A DNA stretch of 64,000 bases from Deltaproteobacteria bacterium. Lineage in GTDB: Bacteria; Myxococcota_A; UBA796; SXON01. A model generated the notes under the pieces. It did no database searches. It saw only the letters and a program-made list of their open reading frames with translations, and was not told where the DNA came from. Every line of letters starts with the position of its first letter. The first letter of the stretch is position 1. The stretch spans positions 143,399 through 207,398 of the forward strand of contig CANLGL010000001.1 in the NCBI GenBank assembly GCA_947490345.1. The letters are read 5' to 3'. Made by a program: the position numbers and the translations under genes. Shown here in pieces: positions 46,307 through 55,657 of this stretch.

Positions 46307-47086
46307 CTATGGCCCCCCATCCACCGCCCCGTCCACCGCCACCACCTGCAAGCCCAACTGCCCCGCCGCGAAAGTGCTGAGCGCTTCGTTGACGCCCTCG
46401 AAGGCCTGCGCGTTGCCGACCTCGAGCCCGGCAAGGCCGATGATGTAGGTCGACTTCCGCTTGAACGCCTCCCCCGGGATGACCACCGTCGTCACCGGCT
46501 CGCCGTCGGCGCTGTTCAGTTCGTAGGCCGCTTCCACATCGTCGGGAAGGCTGTCGTAGCTGAGTTGGTCGTGATCGAGGTCGTACACCACCGCCACGAG
46601 GTGGGGGAACTCCCCCTCGGTCACCGTGAGCGTCATCGGCTCGTGCGCCCGCGGCCCGAGCGGCACGCTGAACGTCGGGGCGACCGGGGCCTCCACCCGC
46701 AGCTCGCCGGTCCCGCCTGAGGCGTCGAACGACACGGTCGCCGTCTGACCCGGCGTGTAGCTGAGCCCGTCATAGCTGTAGATCTGATAGGCGCCGGGCT
46801 CGTCTTCGTTGAGGACCAGGCGGCCGGTCTCCGAGGAGGTAAACCGAACTTCGGCGCCGGACACCGGCGCGTTGGTGAAGTCCGACACGTCGGTGACCTC
46901 GGCGAGGAAGACCTTGCAGAACGCGGTGTAGAACTCGCTGTCCTGTGGCAGCTCGACAAAGGACGGAATGTCGGCGCCCAAAAAAACCGCCTGCACCACG
47001 GTCGTGTCCCCGAGGCCGTCCACCACGTCACCGGCCGACGCCAGGCGGTCGCATCCGGACAGCGTGAGCGCGACGAGGAAGCTCAT
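46307..47086 (-). CDS. hypothetical lipoprotein
   Basis: MSFLVALTLSGCDRL lipobox. Confidence 0.7.
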   Translation of the reverse strand: MSFLVALTLSGCDRLASAGDVVDGLGDTTVVQAVFLGADIPSFVELPQDSEFYTAFCKVFLAEVTDVSDFTNAPVSGAEVRFTSSETGRLVLNEDEPGAYQIYSYDGLSYTPGQTATVSFDASGGTGELRVEAPVAPTFSVPLGPRAHEPMTLTVTEGEFPHLVAVVYDLDHDQLSYDSLPDDVEAAYELNSADGEPVTTVVIPGEAFKRKSTYIIGLAGLEVGNAQAFEGVNEALSTFAAGQLGLQVVAVDGAVDGGP

Positions 47087-47155
47087 GAGGGCGTTGATAC
47101 CTTGACGCGGCCGTTATCGCCACATAGAGGGCGGCCCGCCGAATCCGGAGTTCCC

Positions 47156-47317
47156 ATGGCTTCCAAGACGAATCAGACCTCTGTGCGCCGCGAGCTCCGC
47201 AAGGACAATGCCGGTCGCACCGCCCGGAACCAGCGCGAGAACCGGGGCAGCACCCCGGTGTTCCCCGTGCACACTCCGGAAGCCGACGCAAACGCCGCGG
47301 CCAAGGTCAAGAAGTAG
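47156..47317 (+). CDS. small basic hypothetical protein (53 aa)
   Basis: ATG with CCGGAG upstream; TTGACG-N17-TAGAGG promoter-like sequence upstream; MASKTNQTSVRRELRKDNAGRTARNQRENRGSTPVF. Confidence 0.55.
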   Translation: MASKTNQTSVRRELRKDNAGRTARNQRENRGSTPVFPVHTPEADANAAAKVKK

Positions 47318-48092
47318 CTTCCCAGCGGAAGAAGCGACGCGTGGTGGCGGTAGTCGCCGCGTCGAGCGCTCCCGGCTCGGCCCCGCGTAGGCGCGCCACG
47401 CACGCCAGCGTGTGGGCCACGTAGGCTGGCTCGTTCTTTTTCCCACGGTGCGGCACCGGGGTCAAAAACGGGCTGTCGGTCTCGACCAGCAGCCGATCCT
47501 CGGGCACCTGCTGGGCGACGAGCTGCATCTCGCCCGCGTTCTTGAACGTCACGATCCCCGGGATCGAGATGTAGCCCCCGCGGGCGACGATCTCGTGCAT
47601 CTGGGCAACGTCTCCGGTGTAGCAGTGGTACAGCACGCCGGTGTCCCAAGCGCCCTCTTCGTCGAGGATGCGCAGCGTTTCGCCGCCGCTGTCACGGTCG
47701 TGGATGATGACCGGTAGCGCGCGCGCACGGGCGGCGCGGAGCTGCTCCCGAAAGACCATTCGCTGCTGGTCCCGCGGCGAGCTGTCGTAGTGGAAGTCGA
47801 GCCCCATCTCACCCAGGGCCAGGACCTCTGTCGCATCGGCCATACCCAGCAGATCGGCGAAGCGGGCGTCGGTGAACTCCTTGGCGTCATGCGGGTGCAG
47901 GCCCACCGAGGCACGCACGTTCGGGTGCCGACGCGCGACCGCCAGTGCGCGTGCGGCGCTGTCGAAGCCGTACCCGCTCCCCACCGTGAGCATCTGGGTG
48001 ACCCCGGCGGCGTGCGCGCGTGCGATCACGGCGTCCACGCCCTCGTCTCCGCCGAAAACACTGGGGTCCAGGTGGCAATGCGAGTCGATCAT
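47307..48092 (-). CDS. tatD: TatD family metal-dependent DNase
   Basis: MIDSHCHLDPSVF, ASVGLHPHDAKEF, ALGEMGLDFHYD, VIIHDRDSGGET, LLVETDSPFLTPVPHRGKKNEPAYV. Confidence 0.95.
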   Translation of the reverse strand: MIDSHCHLDPSVFGGDEGVDAVIARAHAAGVTQMLTVGSGYGFDSAARALAVARRHPNVRASVGLHPHDAKEFTDARFADLLGMADATEVLALGEMGLDFHYDSSPRDQQRMVFREQLRAARARALPVIIHDRDSGGETLRILDEEGAWDTGVLYHCYTGDVAQMHEIVARGGYISIPGIVTFKNAGEMQLVAQQVPEDRLLVETDSPFLTPVPHRGKKNEPAYVAHTLACVARLRGAEPGALDAATTATTRRFFRWEATS

Positions 48093-49087
48093 CGAGGGGT
48101 TGCCGCCGAGAGTTCGAGGTTGAGCTGAGCCAGGAGCGCTTCGAGGACCACGCGGCCGTTGACGTTGAGGTGCAGCCGATCGCGCGCCACGGCTACCGCC
48201 TGACTCATCCGGGCGTTCCCGCCCGGCCACAACGCGGCAGACCAGGCGCGAAGCTGCTCGTTGGCGTCGGGGTCGGCCCCGCTGGGCTCCTTGCCGTTGG
48301 CCGCGTAAACGGTGTCCCGCAGGAGCTCCTCCACGACGTCCACGGCGAGGGCAGCATGGTTGACGCCGCCGTCGCGCTTGCCTTCGGCCTCGGTAAAGGC
48401 GAAGAGCTTCCCGAGCGGCTGCCCGATGGCGCCGAGCACCGCCGCGCGGAGGGTGGCGCGCGTCTCGGCCTCCCCGGCAGCCAGCCGTAGGGCCAGCCCC
48501 GGCGAACCTGCCGCCGCGGCGAGAATGGTCGCGTCCAACCCGCGACCCTGCCCCCAGTCCGCCATCGCCGCGCGGCCTACCGGACCGAAGCGGATGCGCT
48601 GGGTGCGGCTGCGAATGGTGGGAAGCAGCGACGCCACGCGGGCGGTGATCAGGAAGAAGTGCGTCCCCGCCGGCGGCTCTTCCAACGTCTTGAGCAGCGT
48701 GTTGGCCGACTCGTCATTGAGGAGGTCGGCGGGGTCGAGGATGACGAACCGATGACGGGCACTATGGCGCTGGAGCTTCAGGGTACCCAAGAGCTCCTGG
48801 GCCTGCTGGACCGAGATCACCGCGGTGGCGCGCTCCGGATCGGGGCCGATGACGATGAGGTCGGGGTGGGTTCCGGCGAGGAGCAGGGTGCAGCTGCGAC
48901 AGCTTCCACACGGTCGCGTCGCCGCCTCGCAGTTCACATACCGGGCCAGCCACAACGCGAAGGTGCGCTTCCCGACGCCCTCGGGCCCTTCGAAGAGGCA
49001 GGCGTGGTGCAGCCGCCCCCCGTCCGCAACCTGAACCATGCGGGCCTGCACGTCACGATTGCCAACGAGCGGGAGGGCGGTGGCCAC
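48089..49087 (-). CDS. holB: DNA polymerase III subunit delta' (GTG start)
   Basis: HACLFEGPEGVGKRTFALWLARYVNC; CGSCRSC zinc module; VILDPADLLNDESANTLLKTLEEPPAGTHFFLITA. Confidence 0.92.
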   Translation of the reverse strand: MATALPLVGNRDVQARMVQVADGGRLHHACLFEGPEGVGKRTFALWLARYVNCEAATRPCGSCRSCTLLLAGTHPDLIVIGPDPERATAVISVQQAQELLGTLKLQRHSARHRFVILDPADLLNDESANTLLKTLEEPPAGTHFFLITARVASLLPTIRSRTQRIRFGPVGRAAMADWGQGRGLDATILAAAAGSPGLALRLAAGEAETRATLRAAVLGAIGQPLGKLFAFTEAEGKRDGGVNHAALAVDVVEELLRDTVYAANGKEPSGADPDANEQLRAWSAALWPGGNARMSQAVAVARDRLHLNVNGRVVLEALLAQLNLELSAATPR

Positions 49088-49093
49088 GGGGGC

Positions 49094-49103
49094 CCATTAC
49101 CCT
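49094..49103. promoter_or_regulatory. overlapping divergent -10 elements CCATTACCCT
   Basis: TAATGG on minus, 6 nt from the holB GTG; TACCCT on plus, 8 nt from ATG 49112; 24-bp intergenic. Confidence 0.6.
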
Positions 49104-49111
49104 GTTCGGGA

Positions 49112-50449
49112 ATGCTCGCCCTCGACGACTGGAACGCTCGTACCCTGGCGGCGCCGCGCCCCGCGTTCTTGCGGGAGGTGCTCGACGCCGGGGCGCGTCA
49201 TGGTGATGGCCCCGTCTGTGTGCACCGTACGCCGCTCTTGTTGGACGCCGCGGACCTCCGGATGTGGCAGCGCGTCCTGCCGCGGATGCACCGCATTCTG
49301 GGCCGCGTCCGCGCCGCGCTGCTCGCCGACCTCGACCGGGGCCCCGACAGTCTCGCCGCCCGCCTCGGCCTCCCCGCCGACGCGATCGAATGGGCGTCGA
49401 TCGACCCAGGTTTCCAGAGCGTGGCGCCATTGGCCCGCTTGGATGCCTACATCGTCGATGGGGTACCCCGCTTTTTGGAGCTCAACGCCGAATCCCCGGC
49501 GGGCATGGCCTACGCCTCCGCGCTGGCCCCGGTACTCTTCCGTGAGCCTGCTGCCGTCAGGCTTTCCGGGCTGTCCTTTCTCGATCCCATGCCCCACGTG
49601 GTCGCGACCGTTCGTGCACTCTGGGCGCAGTGGGGACAATGGGCGCAATCGACCCGACCCGGCCCGGCGGACGGCCCCATGCGCAACGATCGGCACCGCT
49701 CCCGGCCGTCCATCGCCATCGTCGATCGAACCGGAGTGGCGACAGCCCCTGAGTTCGAGCTGCTCGCGCGGGAGTTTCGCTGCCGAGGCCATGCGGTCAC
49801 GGTCGCGGCTCCGGAGGCGCTGAGTTTCGATGGCGACCGGCTTCGGCACGGGGACTTCGCGGTCGACGTGGTGTTTCGCCGACTTCTGGTCAGCGACATC
49901 CGCGCGGATCTCGCGGCGGCGACTCCGCTGCTCCACGCGTATCGTGCGGGCCGCGTGTGCATGGTGAACTCGCTGCGCACCGTGCTTCTGCACGACAAGC
50001 GCATCTTCTCGCTCCTGCACGACCCTGCGTTCCCGCTCTCGGACGAAGATCGCGGTTTCGTGGCGCGGCACATCCCGGTGACGCTTCGGCTGGACGATGC
50101 GACCCGGGAGCGCGTACGCACGGAGCCCGAGCGCTGGGTCCTGAAGCCCGCGGCGGGGCACGGCGGCAGGGGGGTGGTGCTCGGCTGGACCGTGCCGCGC
50201 GCCACGTGGGAGCAGGCCGTCGCCGCCGCAACCGATGCCATCGTGCAGGAGCGCGTCGTTGCGCCCCGATGCCGGTTCCTGGACGCGCGGGATGGTCAGG
50301 TTCACGAGCGGATCGTGGACCTGGGCCCCTTTCTGGCGCGCGGTCGCCTGGCCGGCTTCCTGTGCAGGGTCGCCGAGGGGGAACTTGCCAACGTCAGCGC
50401 GGGCGGAGCGTCGCAGGTCCCGGTATTCTCCATGGCGCGGGGGGATTGA
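49112..50449 (+). CDS. circularly permuted ATP-grasp-like protein
   Basis: FLELNAESPAGMAYASALAPV; WVLKPAAGHGGRGVVLGW; FLDARDGQVHERIVDLGPFL. Confidence 0.75.
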   Translation: MLALDDWNARTLAAPRPAFLREVLDAGARHGDGPVCVHRTPLLLDAADLRMWQRVLPRMHRILGRVRAALLADLDRGPDSLAARLGLPADAIEWASIDPGFQSVAPLARLDAYIVDGVPRFLELNAESPAGMAYASALAPVLFREPAAVRLSGLSFLDPMPHVVATVRALWAQWGQWAQSTRPGPADGPMRNDRHRSRPSIAIVDRTGVATAPEFELLAREFRCRGHAVTVAAPEALSFDGDRLRHGDFAVDVVFRRLLVSDIRADLAAATPLLHAYRAGRVCMVNSLRTVLLHDKRIFSLLHDPAFPLSDEDRGFVARHIPVTLRLDDATRERVRTEPERWVLKPAAGHGGRGVVLGWTVPRATWEQAVAAATDAIVQERVVAPRCRFLDARDGQVHERIVDLGPFLARGRLAGFLCRVAEGELANVSAGGASQVPVFSMARGD

Positions 50450-51372
50450 TGTTGTTTCTACTGGTGGTTGGCGCGGCGTTGGCGGAGGCGCCCGTCTGGT
50501 GGACGGAAGAGGGCGTCATGCGCAGCGCGGCGATCTTCGGCAAAGCGCAGGCGCGCGACGCCAAGGCTTACGAGTCCGTGTCGGACGAGCTCGCCCGGGC
50601 CCGCAGAGCCGTCGGCGATCTGGAGTTGGGCAACGCTCTCTTGGAGCCTGACGCCACGCGCGCCGCGTACGCGGCTCGGCTGGACCGCGCGCTCAGCGGG
50701 CAGTTCCTTCGCCTGCAGAAGCACGTGGACCTGCTCAGCGGCGACTACTCCCGCGTGTTCGGGGCCGCGGTCGAGCGCGCCATCGCGGTCGCTGCGGCCG
50801 GGAAAACGGTGACGCAGTGCACGACGGTCTCCCAGGTGGAGCGGATGCTCGGCAAGGGCCCCAAGTGCCCAGGGCAGGACATCTCCGCCAAGGTCGCGGC
50901 GACCATCGACAGCGACCGTGAGCTCGCCTCGCAGGTGGAGTCCATCCTCTCGGTCGAATGGCCCACGATCGTCGTCGTCGGTGAGGCCCAGCCCGCGGTA
51001 CCGCTCACCGGAAAGGAGCGCAGCGTCGATGTCGCCGCGCTCGGGCGTGCGGTGGCGGGCGACGCGCTCAAGGCGCTGGACGACGAGCGCGAGGCGGCGC
51101 TGGAACAGATCCAGGAGGAGTTGGACTCGCCCGACGCCGCGACGAAGGAGGCGGCGGTGAAGAAGGGATCGGCCATCGAGGAGACCTGGCGGGCCGCCGT
51201 CGGCGAGTTGGGGCGAAAGTCCTGGCCCGGAGTCAAGAAGAAGCTGGAGAAGGCTGCCAAGAAGGGCGGGCCTATCGGCGTGAGCTTGTGCGCCAATCCG
51301 GTGTCGCTCGGCGGGTGCGGGCTGCCGGATGCGACGGCGGATGTGGTGGAGGCGGTCGGGGATGGGACATGA
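50449..51372 (+). CDS. hypothetical secreted protein
   Basis: MLFLLVVGAALAEAPVWW short signal; TGATG overlap with the upstream stop. Confidence 0.7.
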   Translation: MLFLLVVGAALAEAPVWWTEEGVMRSAAIFGKAQARDAKAYESVSDELARARRAVGDLELGNALLEPDATRAAYAARLDRALSGQFLRLQKHVDLLSGDYSRVFGAAVERAIAVAAAGKTVTQCTTVSQVERMLGKGPKCPGQDISAKVAATIDSDRELASQVESILSVEWPTIVVVGEAQPAVPLTGKERSVDVAALGRAVAGDALKALDDEREAALEQIQEELDSPDAATKEAAVKKGSAIEETWRAAVGELGRKSWPGVKKKLEKAAKKGGPIGVSLCANPVSLGGCGLPDATADVVEAVGDGT

Positions 51373-52739
51373 GCCGAGGAACGAGCGTCCTGCTCACGCT
51401 CCTTGGACTCGCTGGGTGCCCTGCCGCACCCGTTCCGGTTCCCGGCCCCGACACCGCTCCCGACGCCGCCGAGCCGTGCGATTCTGCGGACCGGGATTGC
51501 GACCTCCAGTCGGCCTGCCTGGCTGACGTGGAGGCCTGGGCGATCTTGCGGGCTGAGCAGGGAGCGCGCCTGTTTGCTGCGCCCGGCGTCATGCTGACGG
51601 TCGGTGGGGACATCAATGGGGACGGGCGGAACGAGCTATGGGCAGGTCGGCGAAACCCGTTCCCCCCGGACTGGTGGGAGGTGGACGCGTTTGTGAACCT
51701 CGGCGGGCTGTCCGCGGGCCTGTCCGAACTGCGCGAGGCGGACGCCCTCACGTTCTACGGGGTGCACGCCGGCCCGGTGGGCGACGTTGACGGAGACGGG
51801 CTCGGTGACGTGGCCATGCTACACGACAACGCCTATACCGGCGATGACTGGTGGGGCCTGTGGTACTCCGACGGCCGCGTGCAGGGGGGCGACCTCGAAG
51901 ACATGGACGTCAAGCAGTTCGACATCGCGACCACCGGCCAGCCCTGGGGCCTGTGGGGGGGCGATCTGGACGGAGATGGGGAGCGGGAGTTCGCGACGTC
52001 TGCCGCCGACGAGGCCGGGACCTACACGGCGTTCCTGTCTCCGGCAACCCTTTTGACCCCGGGCTGGACCTGGCGCGACTCGCCTCGCATCCGAGGGCGC
52101 GTCACCACGCTGGACCCGCTGGGCGACTTCGACGGCGATGGTCTCGAGGACGTGCTCGCCACCGGTGGTAAAACCGCGGTCATCTCCGGAGCGGCGCTCT
52201 CGGGCGCGGAGGAGGTGTCGCTCGACGAAGCGCCCGGGAAGCTCACATGCTCCGACGGACGGCCCTCAGGGGCGGTGGTGGTGGGGGACCTCGACGGCGA
52301 CGGACTCGGGGATGCGGGCCTGATTTGCATGGTCGGCGACGGGGCGGACTTGTTCATCATCCCCGCCGCCAGTTTGGGCCACGGCGCCGACGAGAGCGCC
52401 AGCAGAACCCAATTCCCCCATGAGGCGAACACGCAATTTCACCTAGATGACCGAGCCGTCACCACCGCCGACCTCGACGGCGACGGCCGCTGGGAGCTCT
52501 CGCTCAGCGCCTACGAGGGGTACAGCGACGTCGCCAGCGCGGTGTTCTCGCCGGTCTGTGAGGGCACGATGACGTTGAAGGACGCCGCCTGGGTCGTTGT
52601 GCCGTCCGCGGGGGAGAGCCGATCCGCGGCGTTATTTGTTCCCGACGTCACTGGGGATGGCATCCCGGACCTTCTGGAATTGCGGATGGAGGGCGCGGAG
52701 GATCTCTACGTCTTCTCGGGGGCCGACATCCTGCCCTGA
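51369..52739 (+). CDS. FG-GAP repeat lipoprotein
   Basis: LLTLLGLAGCPA lipobox; GGDINGDGRNELWAG, GDVDGDGLGDVAMLHD, GDLDGDGLGDAGLI. Confidence 0.85.
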   Translation: MSRGTSVLLTLLGLAGCPAAPVPVPGPDTAPDAAEPCDSADRDCDLQSACLADVEAWAILRAEQGARLFAAPGVMLTVGGDINGDGRNELWAGRRNPFPPDWWEVDAFVNLGGLSAGLSELREADALTFYGVHAGPVGDVDGDGLGDVAMLHDNAYTGDDWWGLWYSDGRVQGGDLEDMDVKQFDIATTGQPWGLWGGDLDGDGEREFATSAADEAGTYTAFLSPATLLTPGWTWRDSPRIRGRVTTLDPLGDFDGDGLEDVLATGGKTAVISGAALSGAEEVSLDEAPGKLTCSDGRPSGAVVVGDLDGDGLGDAGLICMVGDGADLFIIPAASLGHGADESASRTQFPHEANTQFHLDDRAVTTADLDGDGRWELSLSAYEGYSDVASAVFSPVCEGTMTLKDAAWVVVPSAGESRSAALFVPDVTGDGIPDLLELRMEGAEDLYVFSGADILP

Positions 52740-52900
52740 TGGTTCCGCCGCGATGCGGCGCGGCGTCGGTCTGACGAGACGGCCGGGCCTGCCGCGTCGC
52801 CCTGATGGTCCCGGGCTCGCTCGTCTGAAAACCGCAAAACCCGCGAACAGGTGAAGCCCCCGATCAGAGCGCCGGCATCAATGTTACAGGAGTGTGACGC

Positions 52901-53911
52901 ATGCCTACGGTCCGCATCCTTGTCTTGACCTTGTCCGCCGGATGTTCCGAAGCGTACCCGGTCCCCCCCGACGCTGAGCGCCTGGACCGCTCCGCGGCCG
53001 AGTCCGACGATACCGCCGCTGGGAACGCCGACTCTGCCGCAGACGACACCGCCGCAGACGACACCGCCCCGATCGAGGAGCCCGCGCCGATTCCGTGTGC
53101 GGGCTACGGCGCTCCGGAACAGACCGGGGTCGTGGGAGATGTCGCGCTCGACGAGCTCAGCGGGCTCGCCGTCTCCTGGAAGAACCCTGACATCCTCTGG
53201 GCCATGGAAGATCACGCCGGCGAAAACGCCGTCTACGGGTTGGATGCGGCGGGCAGCACGGTGGCACGCATCGAGCTGCTCGACGTGGTGAACAACGACT
53301 GGGAAGATCTGGCGGTCGGCCCCTGCGGGGACGACACCTGCATCTTCGTGGGTGACATCGGGGACAACTCCCACGATCGCCCCTGGCACGGGGTCTTGCG
53401 CTTCCCCGAGCCCGAACTGACCGGCGTTGAGGTCGAGGCGCTGAGCGTCACTCCAGACGTGTTCCCGTACGTGTACCCGGACGGCAACTGGGACAGCGAG
53501 TCGATGGCGATCCTGCCCACGGGGATGCCGGTGCTCTTCTCCAAGGAGTACGACACCGCCCAGTCCACGGCGTACAGCTTCGCGACGCTCGACGCCGCCA
53601 CGACGATCACGCTCGACAAGCGGGGCCGCTTCGCCACGGGTGCCGAGGGCGAATTGGGCAGCGCGGCCGCCACCAGCGCCGATCTCTGGCCGGATGGCAC
53701 GCGCTTCGTGATGCGCACCTACGGCCATGTCTGGGAGTACACCCTGACGCCGGGCGGCCTCGACGACCTCGCCAACGCCACCCGGGCCGAGCTGACGACC
53801 GGGGAAGAACGCCAGGGCGAAGCGGTGGGCTACGACCCCGGTCGGCCCGGATTCGTCACGGTTTCCGAAGGGCTGAATCCGCCGCTGTATCGGGTCGGCT
53901 GCGCGGAGTAG
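52901..53911 (+). CDS. lipoprotein, probable beta-propeller
   Basis: VRILVLTLSAGCSEA lipobox; LSGLAVSWKNPDILWAMEDHAGENAVYGLD, DWEDLAVGPCGDDTCIFVGDIGDNS. Confidence 0.75.
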   Translation: MPTVRILVLTLSAGCSEAYPVPPDAERLDRSAAESDDTAAGNADSAADDTAADDTAPIEEPAPIPCAGYGAPEQTGVVGDVALDELSGLAVSWKNPDILWAMEDHAGENAVYGLDAAGSTVARIELLDVVNNDWEDLAVGPCGDDTCIFVGDIGDNSHDRPWHGVLRFPEPELTGVEVEALSVTPDVFPYVYPDGNWDSESMAILPTGMPVLFSKEYDTAQSTAYSFATLDAATTITLDKRGRFATGAEGELGSAAATSADLWPDGTRFVMRTYGHVWEYTLTPGGLDDLANATRAELTTGEERQGEAVGYDPGRPGFVTVSEGLNPPLYRVGCAE

Positions 53912-53920
53912 CTCCGCGGC

Positions 53921-55657
53921 TCACTTCCGCAGCTCCAGCCTCACCCCGAAGTCCGGAAGCTCCCGGTCAGGCGCGAAGGCTGCGGACACCACCAGCGCCG
54001 AACACCCATCGTCGTAGCCGAGCCGCGCGACGCCGCTGGCCGCGTCCTCGGGCAGGAGCCCGCGGCTGGCCCCACCACCGACGACCAGGCGCTTGATGTG
54101 CAAGGTGGCGTCGGCCCAGGCCACTGCGGTGTCGGCCGAGAAAAGCACGCCCGCGTCGACTTCGACCGCTCCCTGGGTGCGGACCGCGAGGAGTTGCCGG
54201 GTCGGCGCCAGCTCCGCTCGGGCGAGGACGTCGGCGCCCGCTGCCTGAACGCTCACCAGCGGCGTCCATTGCCCGTCCCAGACGACCGCAGCTTCGCCGG
54301 TCAGCACGGTGCCATCGATGACGGTCTCGGCGCGTACGTCGGGCCCCAGCCCCGGCAAGTCGCCGAAGCGCGCCGCGGCGCCGTCGTCGGCAGCACGGAC
54401 CCCCGCGAAGAACTGCCACCGGCGATCCCCCGCGTCCACCCAGAAGGGCACCTCCGCGCGCGCCGCCAGCGCCTCGGTGAACGTGACGCCATCGAGCTGA
54501 TCGAGGGGGCTGTCCACGGCTGCGAGGGCGCGCCCCTCAACATGCAGCACCTGCCAGGTGTGCGCCCCCCGCGCCTCGGCCGCGATCTCGCCGATCGGGG
54601 TGGCGGCGGCGTCGTCCCACGTCGGAGACACCTGTCCGCGCAGGGCGACGGCGGCGCTCGGAGCCAGCACCCAGCCGTCGCCGCGCAGCTCCGGCCGCAC
54701 GCGCAGTTGCGCCAGCGTCGCGACGCTGCCGTCGTCGGGGAGCTGCCCGAGGAGGCGTAGGGGTCCCGTCCCCAGCACCGCGCGCGACTCGCGCCAGGCC
54801 ACGCCCCGATCGACGAAGGACGGGCCGTAATCCCCCGCGTACGCGGCGTCGCTCTGGACGGTCACGTCCCACGCGGCGCGTTGCCCCGTGGGAGGCGCGA
54901 ACCCGCCTCGGGAGGAAGCCGCGCCACGCGCGGCTTCGGTGACCTGATCCCACCCCGCGGCGCCATTGAACTCCACCGGCCCGGTGGTGGCCAGCTCGGC
55001 GCGGAATCCCCGGTCTTCCCGCCAGGCCGGACCGAAGGTGAAGTATTCGGACTCGACCCCCACCCGCGCCCGCCAGCGGGCGTTCCAGCCGTCGCTGCCG
55101 TAGCCGAGCTCGGGAAAGAGGAGTCGGAAGCGATGGGGGTCCAGTGGCTCGCGCCACCACGGCACCGGCAGGATCGGCACGTCGAAGATGCGGACGCTCC
55201 CGTTGCGCACGATGGCCACGTCCGCCCCGATCACCTCGATCTCGCGGGCGTGGAAGCTCAGCGCCGGCCGCTCGCCGTCCGCGCACTTGCACGGACTGAG
55301 ACGGGCGTCGGACGCGAGCAGATTCCCGTTCGCATCCGCGGCGAGGCGTGCCGCATCAAGGGTGGCTTCGCCCGTCTGCACGTGCGCCGTGGTCAGGATG
55401 CCCGATCGTGCGCGGAGCCGAACCTCGGCCGTGGCGAAGCGGATGGAACTGCCAGGGCGCTCCCACACCCCGTCCACGACGGTGAGGAGCTGGGCGCTGC
55501 CGGTCGCCGCTCGGGCCCGCAGCACGTCGTCCCCTGCCTCTACGATCACGTTGCCGTCGGCCTGAAGGCGGCCACCGACCCAGCTGAGGCGGTCGGCGCT
55601 GACCGTCACCCGCTCCACCTCGACGGGCGCGGGTTGGGCCACTTCGGCGGCGGTCAC
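53921..55657 (-). CDS. LptD/OstA-like outer-membrane LPS assembly protein (GTG start, GTGA overlap with folC)
   Basis: VTVSADRLSWVGGRLQADGNVIVEAGDDVLRARAA OstA-type region; beta-rich C-terminal half ending VRLELRK. Confidence 0.7.
   Translation of the reverse strand: MTAAEVAQPAPVEVERVTVSADRLSWVGGRLQADGNVIVEAGDDVLRARAATGSAQLLTVVDGVWERPGSSIRFATAEVRLRARSGILTTAHVQTGEATLDAARLAADANGNLLASDARLSPCKCADGERPALSFHAREIEVIGADVAIVRNGSVRIFDVPILPVPWWREPLDPHRFRLLFPELGYGSDGWNARWRARVGVESEYFTFGPAWREDRGFRAELATTGPVEFNGAAGWDQVTEAARGAASSRGGFAPPTGQRAAWDVTVQSDAAYAGDYGPSFVDRGVAWRESRAVLGTGPLRLLGQLPDDGSVATLAQLRVRPELRGDGWVLAPSAAVALRGQVSPTWDDAAATPIGEIAAEARGAHTWQVLHVEGRALAAVDSPLDQLDGVTFTEALAARAEVPFWVDAGDRRWQFFAGVRAADDGAAARFGDLPGLGPDVRAETVIDGTVLTGEAAVVWDGQWTPLVSVQAAGADVLARAELAPTRQLLAVRTQGAVEVDAGVLFSADTAVAWADATLHIKRLVVGGGASRGLLPEDAASGVARLGYDDGCSALVVSAAFAPDRELPDFGVRLELRK

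Noticed and set aside
52740-52900. Intergenic GACGAG...CTCGTC hairpin after the FG-GAP lipoprotein gene as ncRNA
   Set aside because: Short 6-bp arms with a long loop; not distinguishable from chance in GC-rich DNA.
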